Shown: piece after piece, positions 42,076 through 48,714 of the stretch
Layout of the letters: every line of letters starts with the position of its first letter
How positions within the stretch are numbered: the stretch's first letter is position 1
NCBI RefSeq assembly: GCF_000253255.1
Contig: NC_015582.1
Coordinates: 1-48,714, forward strand
From: Novosphingobium sp. PP1Y
GTDB lineage: Bacteria > Pseudomonadota > Alphaproteobacteria > Sphingomonadales > Sphingomonadaceae
DNA length: 48,714 bases
Reading direction: 5' to 3'
The notes under the pieces: model-generated
The model's input: only the letters and a program-made list of their open reading frames with translations
Told to the model about the DNA's origin: nothing
Database searches by the model: none
Position numbers and translations under genes: made by a program

Positions 42076-42684
42076 TCAACTGCCGGCGCGGCGGGATGCA
42101 GGCCTGGCCGAGGCCGGAGCCTCGCCTTCGACGATTTGGCGGCGCTTCTCGTACATCATGGGAAGCAAGCTTGAAAGCACTTCCCATGAGCGGTCCGCGA
42201 CTTCGCAAAGGGCCTGCGCCTCCGATTGGCTGGCGATGTAGCGGCGTGCAGCCTCGCCCATCTCGCCGACGACATGGCTTCCCAGAAGCGCAAGCAGGCC
42301 GCCTTCGCGCTGACCGGCCAGCAGGTATTGCCACATGTCGAGGTCGTCGGCGATCGCTTCGTAGAAGCCGCTGCTCCAGGCGGTAAGGTCAAATTCACCA
42401 TCAGCCGTCACGGCAAGGATCGGCACATAGTGCGGGTTGCTGGCCGCCATTTGCACCCGGGCCTGATCAAGGCGTGCCAGCAGTTCCTTGCGCGCCCGTG
42501 TTTCAACGAGGTCCCGCGACACAGCCTGCTCCGAAATGGGCCCCATGATCGCATCGAGCCAATGGCTGTCCGGCATGGGCTCGAGGGAAACAAGGGCCCC
42601 CGCTAGAAATCCATCGGCCAGATGGAGATCAGGACGTGTGCCAGGCACTTGGGCCTGCCACTGGCGGTAGCTTGGAAAATCCAT
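42076..42684 (-). CDS. UPF0149/YecA-like protein
   Basis: The 202-residue protein has ADGFLAGALVSLEPMPDSHWLDAIMGP near the N-terminus and DLTAWSSGFYEAIADDLDMWQYLLAG in the middle, the two blocks of UPF0149 (YecA/YgfB) proteins (G.L.A......P..WL and W..GF......). The C-terminus is basic and disordered without the SEC-type zinc motif. Three bases separate it from the downstream XRE gene, so it is probably co-transcribed and may work with it. The molecular role of the family is poorly known. Confidence 0.7.
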   Translation of the reverse strand: MDFPSYRQWQAQVPGTRPDLHLADGFLAGALVSLEPMPDSHWLDAIMGPISEQAVSRDLVETRARKELLARLDQARVQMAASNPHYVPILAVTADGEFDLTAWSSGFYEAIADDLDMWQYLLAGQREGGLLALLGSHVVGEMGEAARRYIASQSEAQALCEVADRSWEVLSSLLPMMYEKRRQIVEGEAPASARPASRRAGS

Positions 42685-42712
42685 GGCGCTTCCTTGCGAT
42701 TTGGGGGGATGG

Positions 42713-43195
42713 TCAGCCCGAGGGAAGGTTCCTGAAATCTTGCCAGTCGCGTTCAGGACCGAAGCGCTGGGAGCGCCGTATGTGAATGATGGTGCCCACG
42801 ATCAGGCTGACCGTGGCGGTAAAGGTTGGCGTCTGGCTCATGAAGACCACGACGATCGGCCGGTTCACCATGCCGAGGTAATGGACGAGGTGGGTCAGCA
42901 CCGAGAGCAACTCCATGGCCGTGCAGACGATCGGCCACATGCGCCGCGCACGCGTGGTTATCAGCCCGAAGCCGGCCAGTCCGACGAGATCTTCGGCAAC
43001 CGCGATCGTGCGTATTGTCTCTTCCGACAGGCCCACTGTCCGGATGAGGGCGCCTTCGAACCAGGTCATCATGAACATGACGAGCAGGACACCCGCGCCA
43101 GCGCGCTCCGGGTCTCCACCCTTCCAGAGGCTAAGGCCAATCGCGACGAAGATCGTCGCGAGAAAGCCGAAGTAGAGGATTTGCATTACGCCCAT
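42713..43195 (-). CDS. Four-helix membrane protein, hypothetical
   Basis: The 160-residue protein has hydrophobic segments at about 4-23, 33-50, 84-104 and 115-136 (MGVMQILYFGFLATIFVAIG; AGVLLVMFMMTWFEGALI; MWPIVCTAMELLSVLTHLV; FTATVSLIVGTIIHI). No family recognised. It lies between the membrane-anchored LuxR-type gene and the UPF0149 gene on the same strand. It could sense something at the membrane for the regulator upstream or act in surface exclusion; neither can be shown. Confidence 0.65.
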   Translation of the reverse strand: MGVMQILYFGFLATIFVAIGLSLWKGGDPERAGAGVLLVMFMMTWFEGALIRTVGLSEETIRTIAVAEDLVGLAGFGLITTRARRMWPIVCTAMELLSVLTHLVHYLGMVNRPIVVVFMSQTPTFTATVSLIVGTIIHIRRSQRFGPERDWQDFRNLPSG

Positions 43196-43237
43196 TGCGA
43201 AGAGTCATCCGCACGGGCGGCTGGGATCAGGCGTGAA

Positions 43238-43795
43238 TTACAACAGTCTCTCCAGAGCATCCGCAATCACCAGGACCAGAGCCAGCGTGAGAGCCATCAT
43301 GAACGCCAGTCCAATGACAGCCACGAACCGACCGGACGGACCAAAGCGGAGGTCGAGGTGATCGACGAGCGTCATGCCCTGGGCGTTGGTCTGGAACATG
43401 CCAGGCGCGGCCAAGGCGGCAGGTGCGAGATCCTCGACCATGGAGGTCGTCCGGTTCTTGGGCTCAGGATCATCGGCCTCAGCGTCGATGCCAACCTGCG
43501 ACGGTTCATATATCAATGGTTCGCATATGGAATCATTGCGGTTTTCGGCGGTTTCCCGCAATTCCCGGTAGAGGCGCACGACTTCCTGGCGGGTGGGAAG
43601 ATTCCATTTTGTGCGAACGCTTGAGACGCGCTGGTCCACGGTGTGCCGGGAGATGCCCAGTTCGTTGGCGATCTCCTTACTGGTTTTGTGCAGGCACAAC
43701 TGGTCGAGCACCTCGACCTGTTTGTCGGTCAGGCTCTCCAGCATTTCGCTGGCAGTGTCCGCGTGTGCGTCCCAATGGCGGCATGGTTGGTTCAT
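43238..43795 (-). CDS. LuxR-type helix-turn-helix protein with a C-terminal membrane anchor
   Basis: The 185-residue protein has an N-terminal GerE/LuxR DNA-binding domain (about 20-77: LESLTDKQVEVLDQLCLHKTSKEIANELGISRHTVDQRVSSVRTKW), an acidic linker, and one C-terminal membrane helix (about 158-180: FVAVIGLAFMMALTLALVLVIA). The order is reversed from classical LuxR proteins, with DNA binding first and a tail anchor last. It heads the four-gene minus-strand group. It could hold target DNA at the membrane or be released by proteolysis. Target unknown. Confidence 0.82.
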   Translation of the reverse strand: MNQPCRHWDAHADTASEMLESLTDKQVEVLDQLCLHKTSKEIANELGISRHTVDQRVSSVRTKWNLPTRQEVVRLYRELRETAENRNDSICEPLIYEPSQVGIDAEADDPEPKNRTTSMVEDLAPAALAAPGMFQTNAQGMTLVDHLDLRFGPSGRFVAVIGLAFMMALTLALVLVIADALERLL

Positions 43796-43903
43796 GGCGT
43801 TTGTGCCGCGAACCGTAATCCATTCACCGTATCAGGGTAGCGGCAAGGGTATGTGCCGTGCGTGGTATACGATGGATCGCATGGTTTATAAATTGAAGGA
43901 ATT

Positions 43904-44155
43904 TCAGGAAGCTGGCTGCACTGTCAGCAGATCAATCGCGGAGCACCCGAGGCCATTGGCAAGCTGTTCGACCACTTCCAGTGTCGGATTGGCCTTGGCA
44001 CGCTCGATAAAGGAAAGGTGCGAGGTGGCAACACCGGACCGAATGGAAAGCTCCACCTGCGTCATTTTAAGCGCCGCGCGCCGTTCTTTGACATTCGCGG
44101 CAAGGTGGGTCGCCAATTCTGAAGCTGCCTCATCCACGTTCAGATATTGCGCCAT
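43904..44155 (-). CDS. XRE-type repressor
   Basis: The 83-residue Cro/C1 helix-turn-helix reads ATHLAANVKERRAALKMTQVELSIRSGVATSHLSFIERAKANPTLEVVEQLANGLGCSAIDLL. It is divergent from the ribbon-helix-helix gene at 44310, with a perfect palindrome between them (44251-44270) that is its likely operator. Single-domain repressors of this type commonly control plasmid copy number or transfer genes. Confidence 0.82.
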   Translation of the reverse strand: MAQYLNVDEAASELATHLAANVKERRAALKMTQVELSIRSGVATSHLSFIERAKANPTLEVVEQLANGLGCSAIDLLTVQPAS

Positions 44156-44250
44156 ACGTCGTGTCCGCAGCCTTCCATCAGATTTGCTCGGGAGTTAGAG
44201 CTTCCCTCTATCTATAGCGCATCCATCGCCCAACGCTAATTTTTGCGTTT

Positions 44251-44302
44251 AACTACCTTACGAGGTAGTTGGTTTGACAAGGTGGGGCACGTCACATACA
44301 GC
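44251..44302 (+). promoter_or_regulatory. Palindromic operator and promoter between the XRE and RHH genes
   Basis: A perfect inverted repeat (AACTACCT and AGGTAGTT around TACG, 44251-44270) is followed by TTGACA (44274-44279), a 17-base spacer and TACAGC (44297-44302). The ATG at 44310 is 7 bases further, so the transcript may be leaderless. A second weaker repeat, AACGC and GCGTT, flanks the left side (about 44232-44249). Confidence 0.6.
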
Positions 44303-44309
44303 TTGGAAC

Positions 44310-44756
44310 ATGGTTGGAACGTCTGTCTCCGAACGAGTCGTCGCGACTCCCGCTGCCTGCATGAGGCGAAAGCGGGAAGCGCTCTATGCGGCCGACTTCG
44401 TGCAGTGCAAATTCAACATCCCTGCCAGCTTCCGCAAGCGCCTGAGCGACTACAAATCGGCGTACAAAATGCGCGGAGTTGAGCAGGTCGTCATGGCCAT
44501 GTTGGACAAGGCAATGACCAACTACACGATCGAAGAAATGCGTGTTCCGCCGCCGCCTAGCGACGGCACGAGCGCCAAGCAGATCGCGATTCATCTTCCG
44601 CGAGAACAGCATGCTTTTCTCGAAGCGATTGCGCACCGCAATCGCGGCGTGACGCTTGGTGTCGCGCTTGAAACTGTTGGGGCTTACGTCAGCGAACTGA
44701 CGCCTTCGCCCCAGCAATTGCCACTTATTGGAGAGGGGGACGCCGTGAGCGGATAA
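44310..44756 (+). CDS. Tandem ribbon-helix-helix-like regulator
   Basis: The 148-residue protein has two beta-helix-helix units: FVQCKFNIPASFRKRLSDYKSAYKMRGVEQVVMAMLDKAM (about 30-70) and AKQIAIHLPREQHAFLEAIAHRNRGVTLGVALETVGAYVSEL (about 88-130). This looks like two fused CopG-type DNA-binding domains. ATG 44310 is chosen to fit the promoter; ATG 44361 (MRRKRE) is an alternative. It lies between an XRE repressor and the putative replication gene, so copy-number or rep control is likely. Family call is by pattern. Confidence 0.65.
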   Translation: MVGTSVSERVVATPAACMRRKREALYAADFVQCKFNIPASFRKRLSDYKSAYKMRGVEQVVMAMLDKAMTNYTIEEMRVPPPPSDGTSAKQIAIHLPREQHAFLEAIAHRNRGVTLGVALETVGAYVSELTPSPQQLPLIGEGDAVSG

Positions 44757-44761
44757 ACGAA

Positions 44762-44781
44762 GCCCGGCACGAAGGCCGGGC
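44762..44781 (+). terminator. Hairpin after the RHH gene
   Basis: GCCCGGC and GCCGGGC form a 7-bp stem 6 bases past the stop, without a T tract. The 179-base gap to the rep gene also contains AAGTGG (44797-44802) paired with CCACTT (44809-44814). No iterons were recognised here. Confidence 0.5.
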
Positions 44782-44935
44782 GTCGGGGTCGCTATCAAGT
44801 GGTTGGCGCCACTTAAGATCGCGTACAAATCTAACGATCAGATAGCCTCCCTCGTCCAATCTGTCAAGGATTAGCGCGCTTCGCGCCATGCTCCTGCTTT
44901 GTCTGCGCACGGCCTCTCACACGAGGGGACGAACG

Positions 44936-45961
44936 ATGCTGCATACCCTAAGCTTAGGACTGAAAAATGTGCCCGCAGGTGCGGTTGCGGAGTTGCGCGC
45001 CAGCGGCGTGCGCGACGACGACATTCGCGCTGCCTTCGAGTTCCAGGAACAGCAACGACGTGCCGGTGCGCGTGTTCTTCCCTTGCGCGTCATTTGCGGC
45101 ATTGAGGCGCCCACACGCGAGGCACGGTCCAGTCTCAGTGCGACGGCTTCGCGGCTTGCCGGCACCAAGCCCAGGATGCAGGTTCGGCGTGGGGGGACGC
45201 ACATCACGCGTCGACCGGTCTGGGCTGGCAGTGTCCGCACCGGCGATGCCGCCGAAGCGGACTTCGTGCGGGCGATCGATACCAATCAGCGCAAGCGGCT
45301 TTCTCGAGCCTGTTATCTTGCCTTTGAGCGCGGCCGAGAGTTGGCAGCGCAGAAGCGTCAGGGGCGCGAGCTGACCGCGCAAGAAGAACAGCTGACGCTC
45401 TTCACTCGCTCCTGCCGCGACATGATGCTCAAGATCCTGGATGATCTACACTACCGTAAGGGATGGTGTAACCCGTCATACGAAACGCTCATGCGCTGGA
45501 CAGGCCTCGCGCGCCGCGCGGTTCATTACTGCATCAATCGCCTCAAGAGCCTTGGCGTTCTCGAATGGATCAGGCGCTACGATTACTCGAGCGACAGCGA
45601 ATTTGGCGCGCGCTCCGAGCAAACTTCAAACCTTTACCGGTGCCAGTTGCCCGACTGGCTGGCGAAGATGGTGGGCCTTTTCGCACCAGTCCCTGCCGAC
45701 GAGGAGCAACGCCGCGCAGATGCGCTTGAGCAGAACGCAGCTATGCTGGCGAGCGTGGGTGCGGTCGAGCGTCGGCACATGATGCCAGAGGACAAGGGCT
45801 TGCGCGCGGCGCTCATTCTCGCCGGAGAACGCGCGGCGCAGCGTCAGTCGTCCGAGCTGCCGACCCGTGAGTGCAATCAGTGCACTCCTCCTCATGCTTA
45901 TTTTCATTTTAATAAGGTAGAAAGAGGGAGTTGCCCTGGCCGGGCAACGTGTAAGCCCTGA
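44936..45961 (+). CDS. Putative plasmid replication initiator (winged-helix protein)
   Basis: The 341-residue protein has a winged-helix segment in the middle: SCRDMMLKILDDLHYRKGWCNPSYETLMRWTGLARRAVHYCINRLKSLGVLEWIRRYDY. The flanks are basic and the C-terminus is not conserved-looking. It does not match a named Rep family in my memory, but no better initiator exists on this otherwise complete plasmid, and it lies beside a regulator pair and a primase-like gene. ATG 44936 has GAGGGGA 7 bases upstream; the frame is open from 44888. Replication role is inference. Confidence 0.55.
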   Translation: MLHTLSLGLKNVPAGAVAELRASGVRDDDIRAAFEFQEQQRRAGARVLPLRVICGIEAPTREARSSLSATASRLAGTKPRMQVRRGGTHITRRPVWAGSVRTGDAAEADFVRAIDTNQRKRLSRACYLAFERGRELAAQKRQGRELTAQEEQLTLFTRSCRDMMLKILDDLHYRKGWCNPSYETLMRWTGLARRAVHYCINRLKSLGVLEWIRRYDYSSDSEFGARSEQTSNLYRCQLPDWLAKMVGLFAPVPADEEQRRADALEQNAAMLASVGAVERRHMMPEDKGLRAALILAGERAAQRQSSELPTRECNQCTPPHAYFHFNKVERGSCPGRATCKP

Positions 45962-46046
45962 CGGGCAGCCTAAAATCAGGTCACAACTCTCCATATCAAG
46001 ATCAGCTTAACACTGAAAAGGCAGACCGTCGGCTACGCCGCCGGGG

Positions 46047-46063
46047 TGCTCCCAGGGGGAGCA
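46047..46063 (+). terminator. Hairpin after the putative rep gene
   Basis: Perfect 7-bp stem TGCTCCC and GGGAGCA around AGG, 86 bases after the stop, without a T run. It lies in a 164-base gap that otherwise turns AT-rich toward the primase start. Confidence 0.45.
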
Positions 46064-46125
46064 AGCCGATATGGCAGTGACAAAATCCGCTTGTTTGCTT
46101 TAGTGATATAGTACATTATTGGACT

Positions 46126-46993
46126 ATGCCGAATACATCGGAAAGCGCCGCTCGACAGATCGTCAAAGATCTCAAGGGAACCTGGCATGGCCGTTATGGG
46201 AAGGTCTGTTGTCCGGCTCACGCTGATCGGCGGGCTTCATTATCGGTGACGCCCGGCCGCAAGGCTGTCCTGTTCCACTGTTTCGCGGGTTGCTCACAAG
46301 ACAAGATTTTTGGCTGCACTCAAGAACCGCCAGATCAACCCGGCGGTCACGAACTGGGACACGCGCCCGGCTGACCCAGCGCGCGACCTCACGCCTTTGT
46401 GCAAGCAAATCTGGGATTTTGCGTTGCCCCTGAGCGGCACTCCTGGCCAGCTGTATCAAGAACGGCGTGGGATCGGCCATTCGCGCGCCGCTCGTTACGC
46501 GCCTGGTGCGATCACCTATGAACGCGGTCGCAAGCTACGCTTGCCCGCGCTTCTTCTACCCATGACCGAGGGCCGTAAATTGCGCGCGCTCTTGCGCGTC
46601 TTCATTGATCAAGACGGGTCGAAGTCTTCCCAACTTGGCGAACCCAAGCGCACGCTCGGCGATCCGCGCCGCAGTCTCGTGCAGCTAGGGGCTCCCCCCT
46701 GCGATACGTTGAACCTGGCCGAAGGGTTTGAAGACGCGGAATCCGCGATCATCCTCAACGACCTTTACGGGTGCGCCGCCGTTTGCGGCGTTGAACGTTA
46801 CCGTGACATATTCATTCCCGACCACGTTCGCCATGTCGTCATCTACTCGCAGCACGGGAAGGCCGCGACCGATGGCATTGCGCGTGGGCACGATAATCTT
46901 ACCGCGAACGGTCGCACCCTTGAGATCATCTCGCCCCCGCCGCGATGCGACTGGAATGATGCGCTCATGGCCAAGCTTAGGACGATCGCGTGA
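46126..46993 (+). pseudogene. CHC2/Toprim primase-like protein, frameshifted
   Basis: The first frame (46126-46311) encodes a CHC2-type zinc finger: VCCPAHADRRASLSVTP and LFHCFAGCSQDKI. The second (to 46993) encodes a linker and Toprim domain: RKLRLPALLLPMTEG, LNLAEGFEDAESAIILNDLYG, HVVIYSQHGKAATDGI. The frames meet at a T5 run (46307-46311). Removing one T reads DKILAALKNRQINP, the normal continuation, and gives 288 residues. Short CHC2-Toprim proteins of this kind occur on alphaproteobacterial plasmids and are thought to prime replication or the transferred strand. As written the zinc finger and Toprim domain are separated. It overlaps the HNH gene by 4 bases. Confidence 0.8.
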
Positions 46994-47631
46994 AAGCGAG
47001 CGCGATCCTGGGCGGTCTTGCGTTCGTCGCGATCGCGGCATGGTGGAACCAATCGCAAGACCACAAGAGCTTTGGCTGCACCGACTTTGCACCAGGAAGC
47101 GTCTGCGCGGCCGGGGCAGGCTTTGTCCAAACCATTCACGGCGCCGACAACGCATTCATCACGCCCGACAGACTTCCGCCCAAAGGCGTGCCGGGCGCGA
47201 TCGATTCCGCGGTGACCCAAGAGAACATAGACCGGACTATCTGCAGACCGGGCTACGCCCGCTCGGCCCGTCCGGCCTATTCGATCACCGGCCCTTACAA
47301 GCGCCGCCTTATGGATGCGTTGCATCCTGGCGAAAGCATGGCCGACTACGAGTTGGACCACCTCATTCCAATCTCGATCGGCGGGGCACCGTTCAACGAA
47401 CAGGATCTATGGCTTCAGCCCCGAAAGGGCCGCGCGAACGCCAAGGACAAGAACGACTTGGCCTATGTCCTGTGGCGGTTGGTGTGCCGGCACGAAGTGC
47501 CGCTGGCGGCGGCGCAAAAGGCCATAAGCCAGAACTGGATCGCCGCGTATCAGACCTACGCAACGCCCGAGAACATCGCGAAGTATCACTTTCAAGATGG
47601 TGATGAGGCAAACGGAGCGACTGTCAACTAA
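46990..47631 (+). CDS. Exported HNH-type nuclease
   Basis: The 213-residue protein begins with a signal or anchor helix (ASAILGGLAFVAIAAWW), then a cysteine-containing region. The HNH core is ELDHLIPISIGGAPFNEQDLWLQPRKGRANAKDKNDL, with DH, the conserved N of FNEQDLWLQP and a later N...KD. The start is a GTG overlapping the primase stop (GTGA). Predicted location is periplasm or membrane face. Possible roles are degrading foreign DNA on entry or processing DNA during transfer. Similar signal-plus-HNH proteins occur near replication genes of proteobacterial plasmids; role unproven. Confidence 0.75.
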   Translation: MKASAILGGLAFVAIAAWWNQSQDHKSFGCTDFAPGSVCAAGAGFVQTIHGADNAFITPDRLPPKGVPGAIDSAVTQENIDRTICRPGYARSARPAYSITGPYKRRLMDALHPGESMADYELDHLIPISIGGAPFNEQDLWLQPRKGRANAKDKNDLAYVLWRLVCRHEVPLAAAQKAISQNWIAAYQTYATPENIAKYHFQDGDEANGATVN

Positions 47632-47703
47632 TGAAAATTGAATAATGTTGTTAAGTTGTCAATTCGGTAGCGGCGCTTTGCAAAGTTCGAAAGGAAGTCC
47701 TCG

Positions 47704-48033
47704 ATGCCGCAAAATATCGCTGAATTTCGGATCATCGGCCGTATCGGCAAAATCCGGCCCCTGGAGAAGGTGACTTACGTCAGCGTTGCCTCGAACTACA
47801 ACCGCAGGGATGGGGATGACTGGAAAACCGATACCCATTGGAACAGCGTCGTATGCTTTCCCAGGATCGCTGCCCAGGTCGAGAACGCTGAAGAAGGTGA
47901 CCTCGTTCACATCACCGGGCGAGCGCGTGAGTCTAGCCATTCAGGGGATGCCGGGATCGTCTATAAAACTGAGCTGATCGCGGATTCTTTCTCGATTCTG
48001 ACACGCAAGATGTTCGACCAGCAGGACACCTAG
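47704..48033 (+). CDS. ssb: Single-stranded DNA-binding protein, plasmid type 2
   Basis: The 109-residue OB-fold paralogue of the gene at 15118 (IAEFRIIGRIGKIRPLEKVTYVSVASNYNRR; DTHWNSVVCFPRIAAQVEN; DLVHITGRARESSH). The opening EFRIIGRIGK matches the first SSB almost residue for residue and then diverges. It stands directly before leader B and ardC, so ssb-leader-ardC form one establishment group. No acidic C-terminal tail for partner binding is seen. SD GAAAGGAAG is 8 bases before the ATG. Confidence 0.85.
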   Translation: MPQNIAEFRIIGRIGKIRPLEKVTYVSVASNYNRRDGDDWKTDTHWNSVVCFPRIAAQVENAEEGDLVHITGRARESSHSGDAGIVYKTELIADSFSILTRKMFDQQDT

Positions 48034-48046
48034 AAACCGGGAGGCG

Positions 48047-48432
48047 CGGGAGCGACCTTACGGCACGGCTCTATCTCCGCTTCACTCCGACCGAACCCGT
48101 GTGTCACGGTTTCGTCCCATGCGGGTGACGATCCTCGCTCGATGCTGACGCCGCTTGTGCGGCCATATTTCTTTTTTCGGAATCAAGGGGGGCGGCCTCC
48201 CCCCTTCCCGGCAAGGGCCAGGCCGTCTTCGCGCGCCTGGTGCGCGCTGCGCTTGGCTCTCGCGAGGGTGTCCCCGCCCTTCCGTGCGCTGTGCTCCCGT
48301 GCAGGACGGGTGATCCCCCTCCCCCGCGTTCGGCCCTCCGGTGCCGGTTCAACCCCCCCGGCTTCGCCAGCGGGCAGAAGCCGATGGACGCCATCGCCTT
48401 CGGCTCCATCGAGGAAAAAGGGAAGCCAGCAC
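48047..48432 (+). promoter_or_regulatory. Structured leader, copy B (upstream of ardC)
   Basis: Second copy of the element at 2447-2828. Hairpins are 48097-48109, 48113-48127, 48185-48206 (AAGGGGGG, loop CGGCCT, CCCCCCTT), 48231-48247, 48296-48310 and 48382-48396. Relative to copy A, the third stem changes three base pairs with pairing kept. The second and fifth change between Watson-Crick and G-T pairs, and the first changes only in its loop. It ends in GAGGAAAAAGGGA before the ardC ATG. It begins 13 bases after the ssb-2 stop. Confidence 0.8.
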
Positions 48433-48714
48433 ATGACCCGCAAGACCAAGACCACCCGCCGCAACACCGCCCAGCGCGCGGACGTGTACGAGGAAGTCAC
48501 GAACCAGATTATCGCCATGCTTGAAGAGGGCACCCGCCCTTGGTCGCCCCGTTGGGCATCGGGCCTTGCCTCTCTTCCCCGTCGCCATGAGGGCACTGCT
48601 TATCGGGGGATCAACGTTCTTTTGCTTTGGACTGCGGCCATGACGCGCGGGTTTTCCAATCCCTATTGGATGACCTACCGCCAAGCCGCCGAACTAGGCG
48701 GGCAGGTCCGCAAA
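48433..48714 (+). CDS. ardC: ArdC antirestriction protein, N-terminal part (continues at base 1)
   Basis: The first 94 codons of ArdC: DVYEEVTNQIIAMLEEGTRPW, the N-terminal single-strand-DNA-binding domain, then AYRGINVLLLW and NPYWMTYRQAAELGGQVRK. The last codon ends exactly at 48714, and base 1 continues in frame with GEKGNLVVHAG, the normal next block of ArdC. The ATG follows GAGGAAAAAGGGA of leader B. The protein is probably needed within minutes of entry, which fits its placement. Confidence 0.93.
   Translation, partial: MTRKTKTTRRNTAQRADVYEEVTNQIIAMLEEGTRPWSPRWASGLASLPRRHEGTAYRGINVLLLWTAAMTRGFSNPYWMTYRQAAELGGQVRK

Noticed and set aside
1..48714. tRNA, rRNA or known riboswitches.
   Set aside because: No cloverleaf, rRNA-like or recognisable riboswitch core was seen on reading both strands; a covariance-model scan would be needed to exclude weak cases.

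Overview
This 48.7-kb GC-rich window is best read as a complete circular conjugative plasmid of an alphaproteobacterium, most likely a sphingomonad (inferred from protein style and gene set, not proven). The last 94 codons (48433-48714) encode the start of an ArdC antirestriction protein. The first 221 codons (1-663) continue the same protein in frame to its HExxH zinc site and stop, so the ends join codon-exactly inside ardC.

Layout. (1) 47.7 kb through 0 to 5.1 kb, plus strand: an establishment block with ssb-2, ardC, a frameshifted Abi/HEPN gene, a DUF3768 gene and a large ParB-like gene. ardC and the DUF3768 gene are each preceded by a ~380-nt copy of the same GC-rich leader. Both copies can form the same six hairpins, and one stem differs at three base pairs with pairing kept. 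(2) 5.1-13.5 kb, minus strand: a defence operon, higB-higA-mod-res-PHP/SMC ATPase (type III restriction-modification plus a TrlF-like protein). (3) 13.5-16.7 kb: a serine recombinase, a second ssb and a parA partition locus with a 12-site array of ~16.5-bp period. (4) 16.7-20.8 kb: a mobilisation region with a predicted MOBP nic site, a MobC-like protein and the relaxase. (5) 20.89-26.50 kb: an intact Tn3-family transposon (tnpA, res, tnpR and a secreted WG-repeat cargo gene) with 56-bp inverted ends and a 5-bp target duplication AAATA. (6) 27.9-41.1 kb, minus strand: a complete VirB/VirD4 type IV secretion operon (trbM-like, virB1, an LPD7 gene, virB2-6, two lipoproteins, virB8-11, virD4). 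(7) 41.3-44.8 kb: regulators, including a serine-recombinase homologue that has lost its catalytic residues and a membrane-anchored LuxR-type protein. (8) 44.9-47.6 kb: a putative replication initiator, a CHC2/Toprim primase-like gene (frameshifted) and an exported HNH nuclease.

How the parts may work together. The predicted nic lies on the minus strand at about 17941/17942, so partition, ssb, R-M, DUF3768 and ardC would enter a recipient first and the tra genes last. On that polarity the incoming single strand is template for plus-strand genes (ssb, DUF3768, ardC, ParB-like) but not for the minus-strand R-M operon. The twin leaders could therefore be single-strand promoters, like Frpo of F, that make antirestriction proteins before the plasmid is double-stranded. 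This is inference; the repeat and its covariation are visible directly.

Caution. Four places look like single-base changes in homopolymers: Abi (G run near 2203-2206), the res/TrlF junction (A7 at 7967-7973), mod (A6 at 12026-12031) and the primase (T5 at 46307-46311). They could be sequencing errors, decay or phase variation. The apparent 1916-residue Res-PHP-ATPase fusion depends on one of them.
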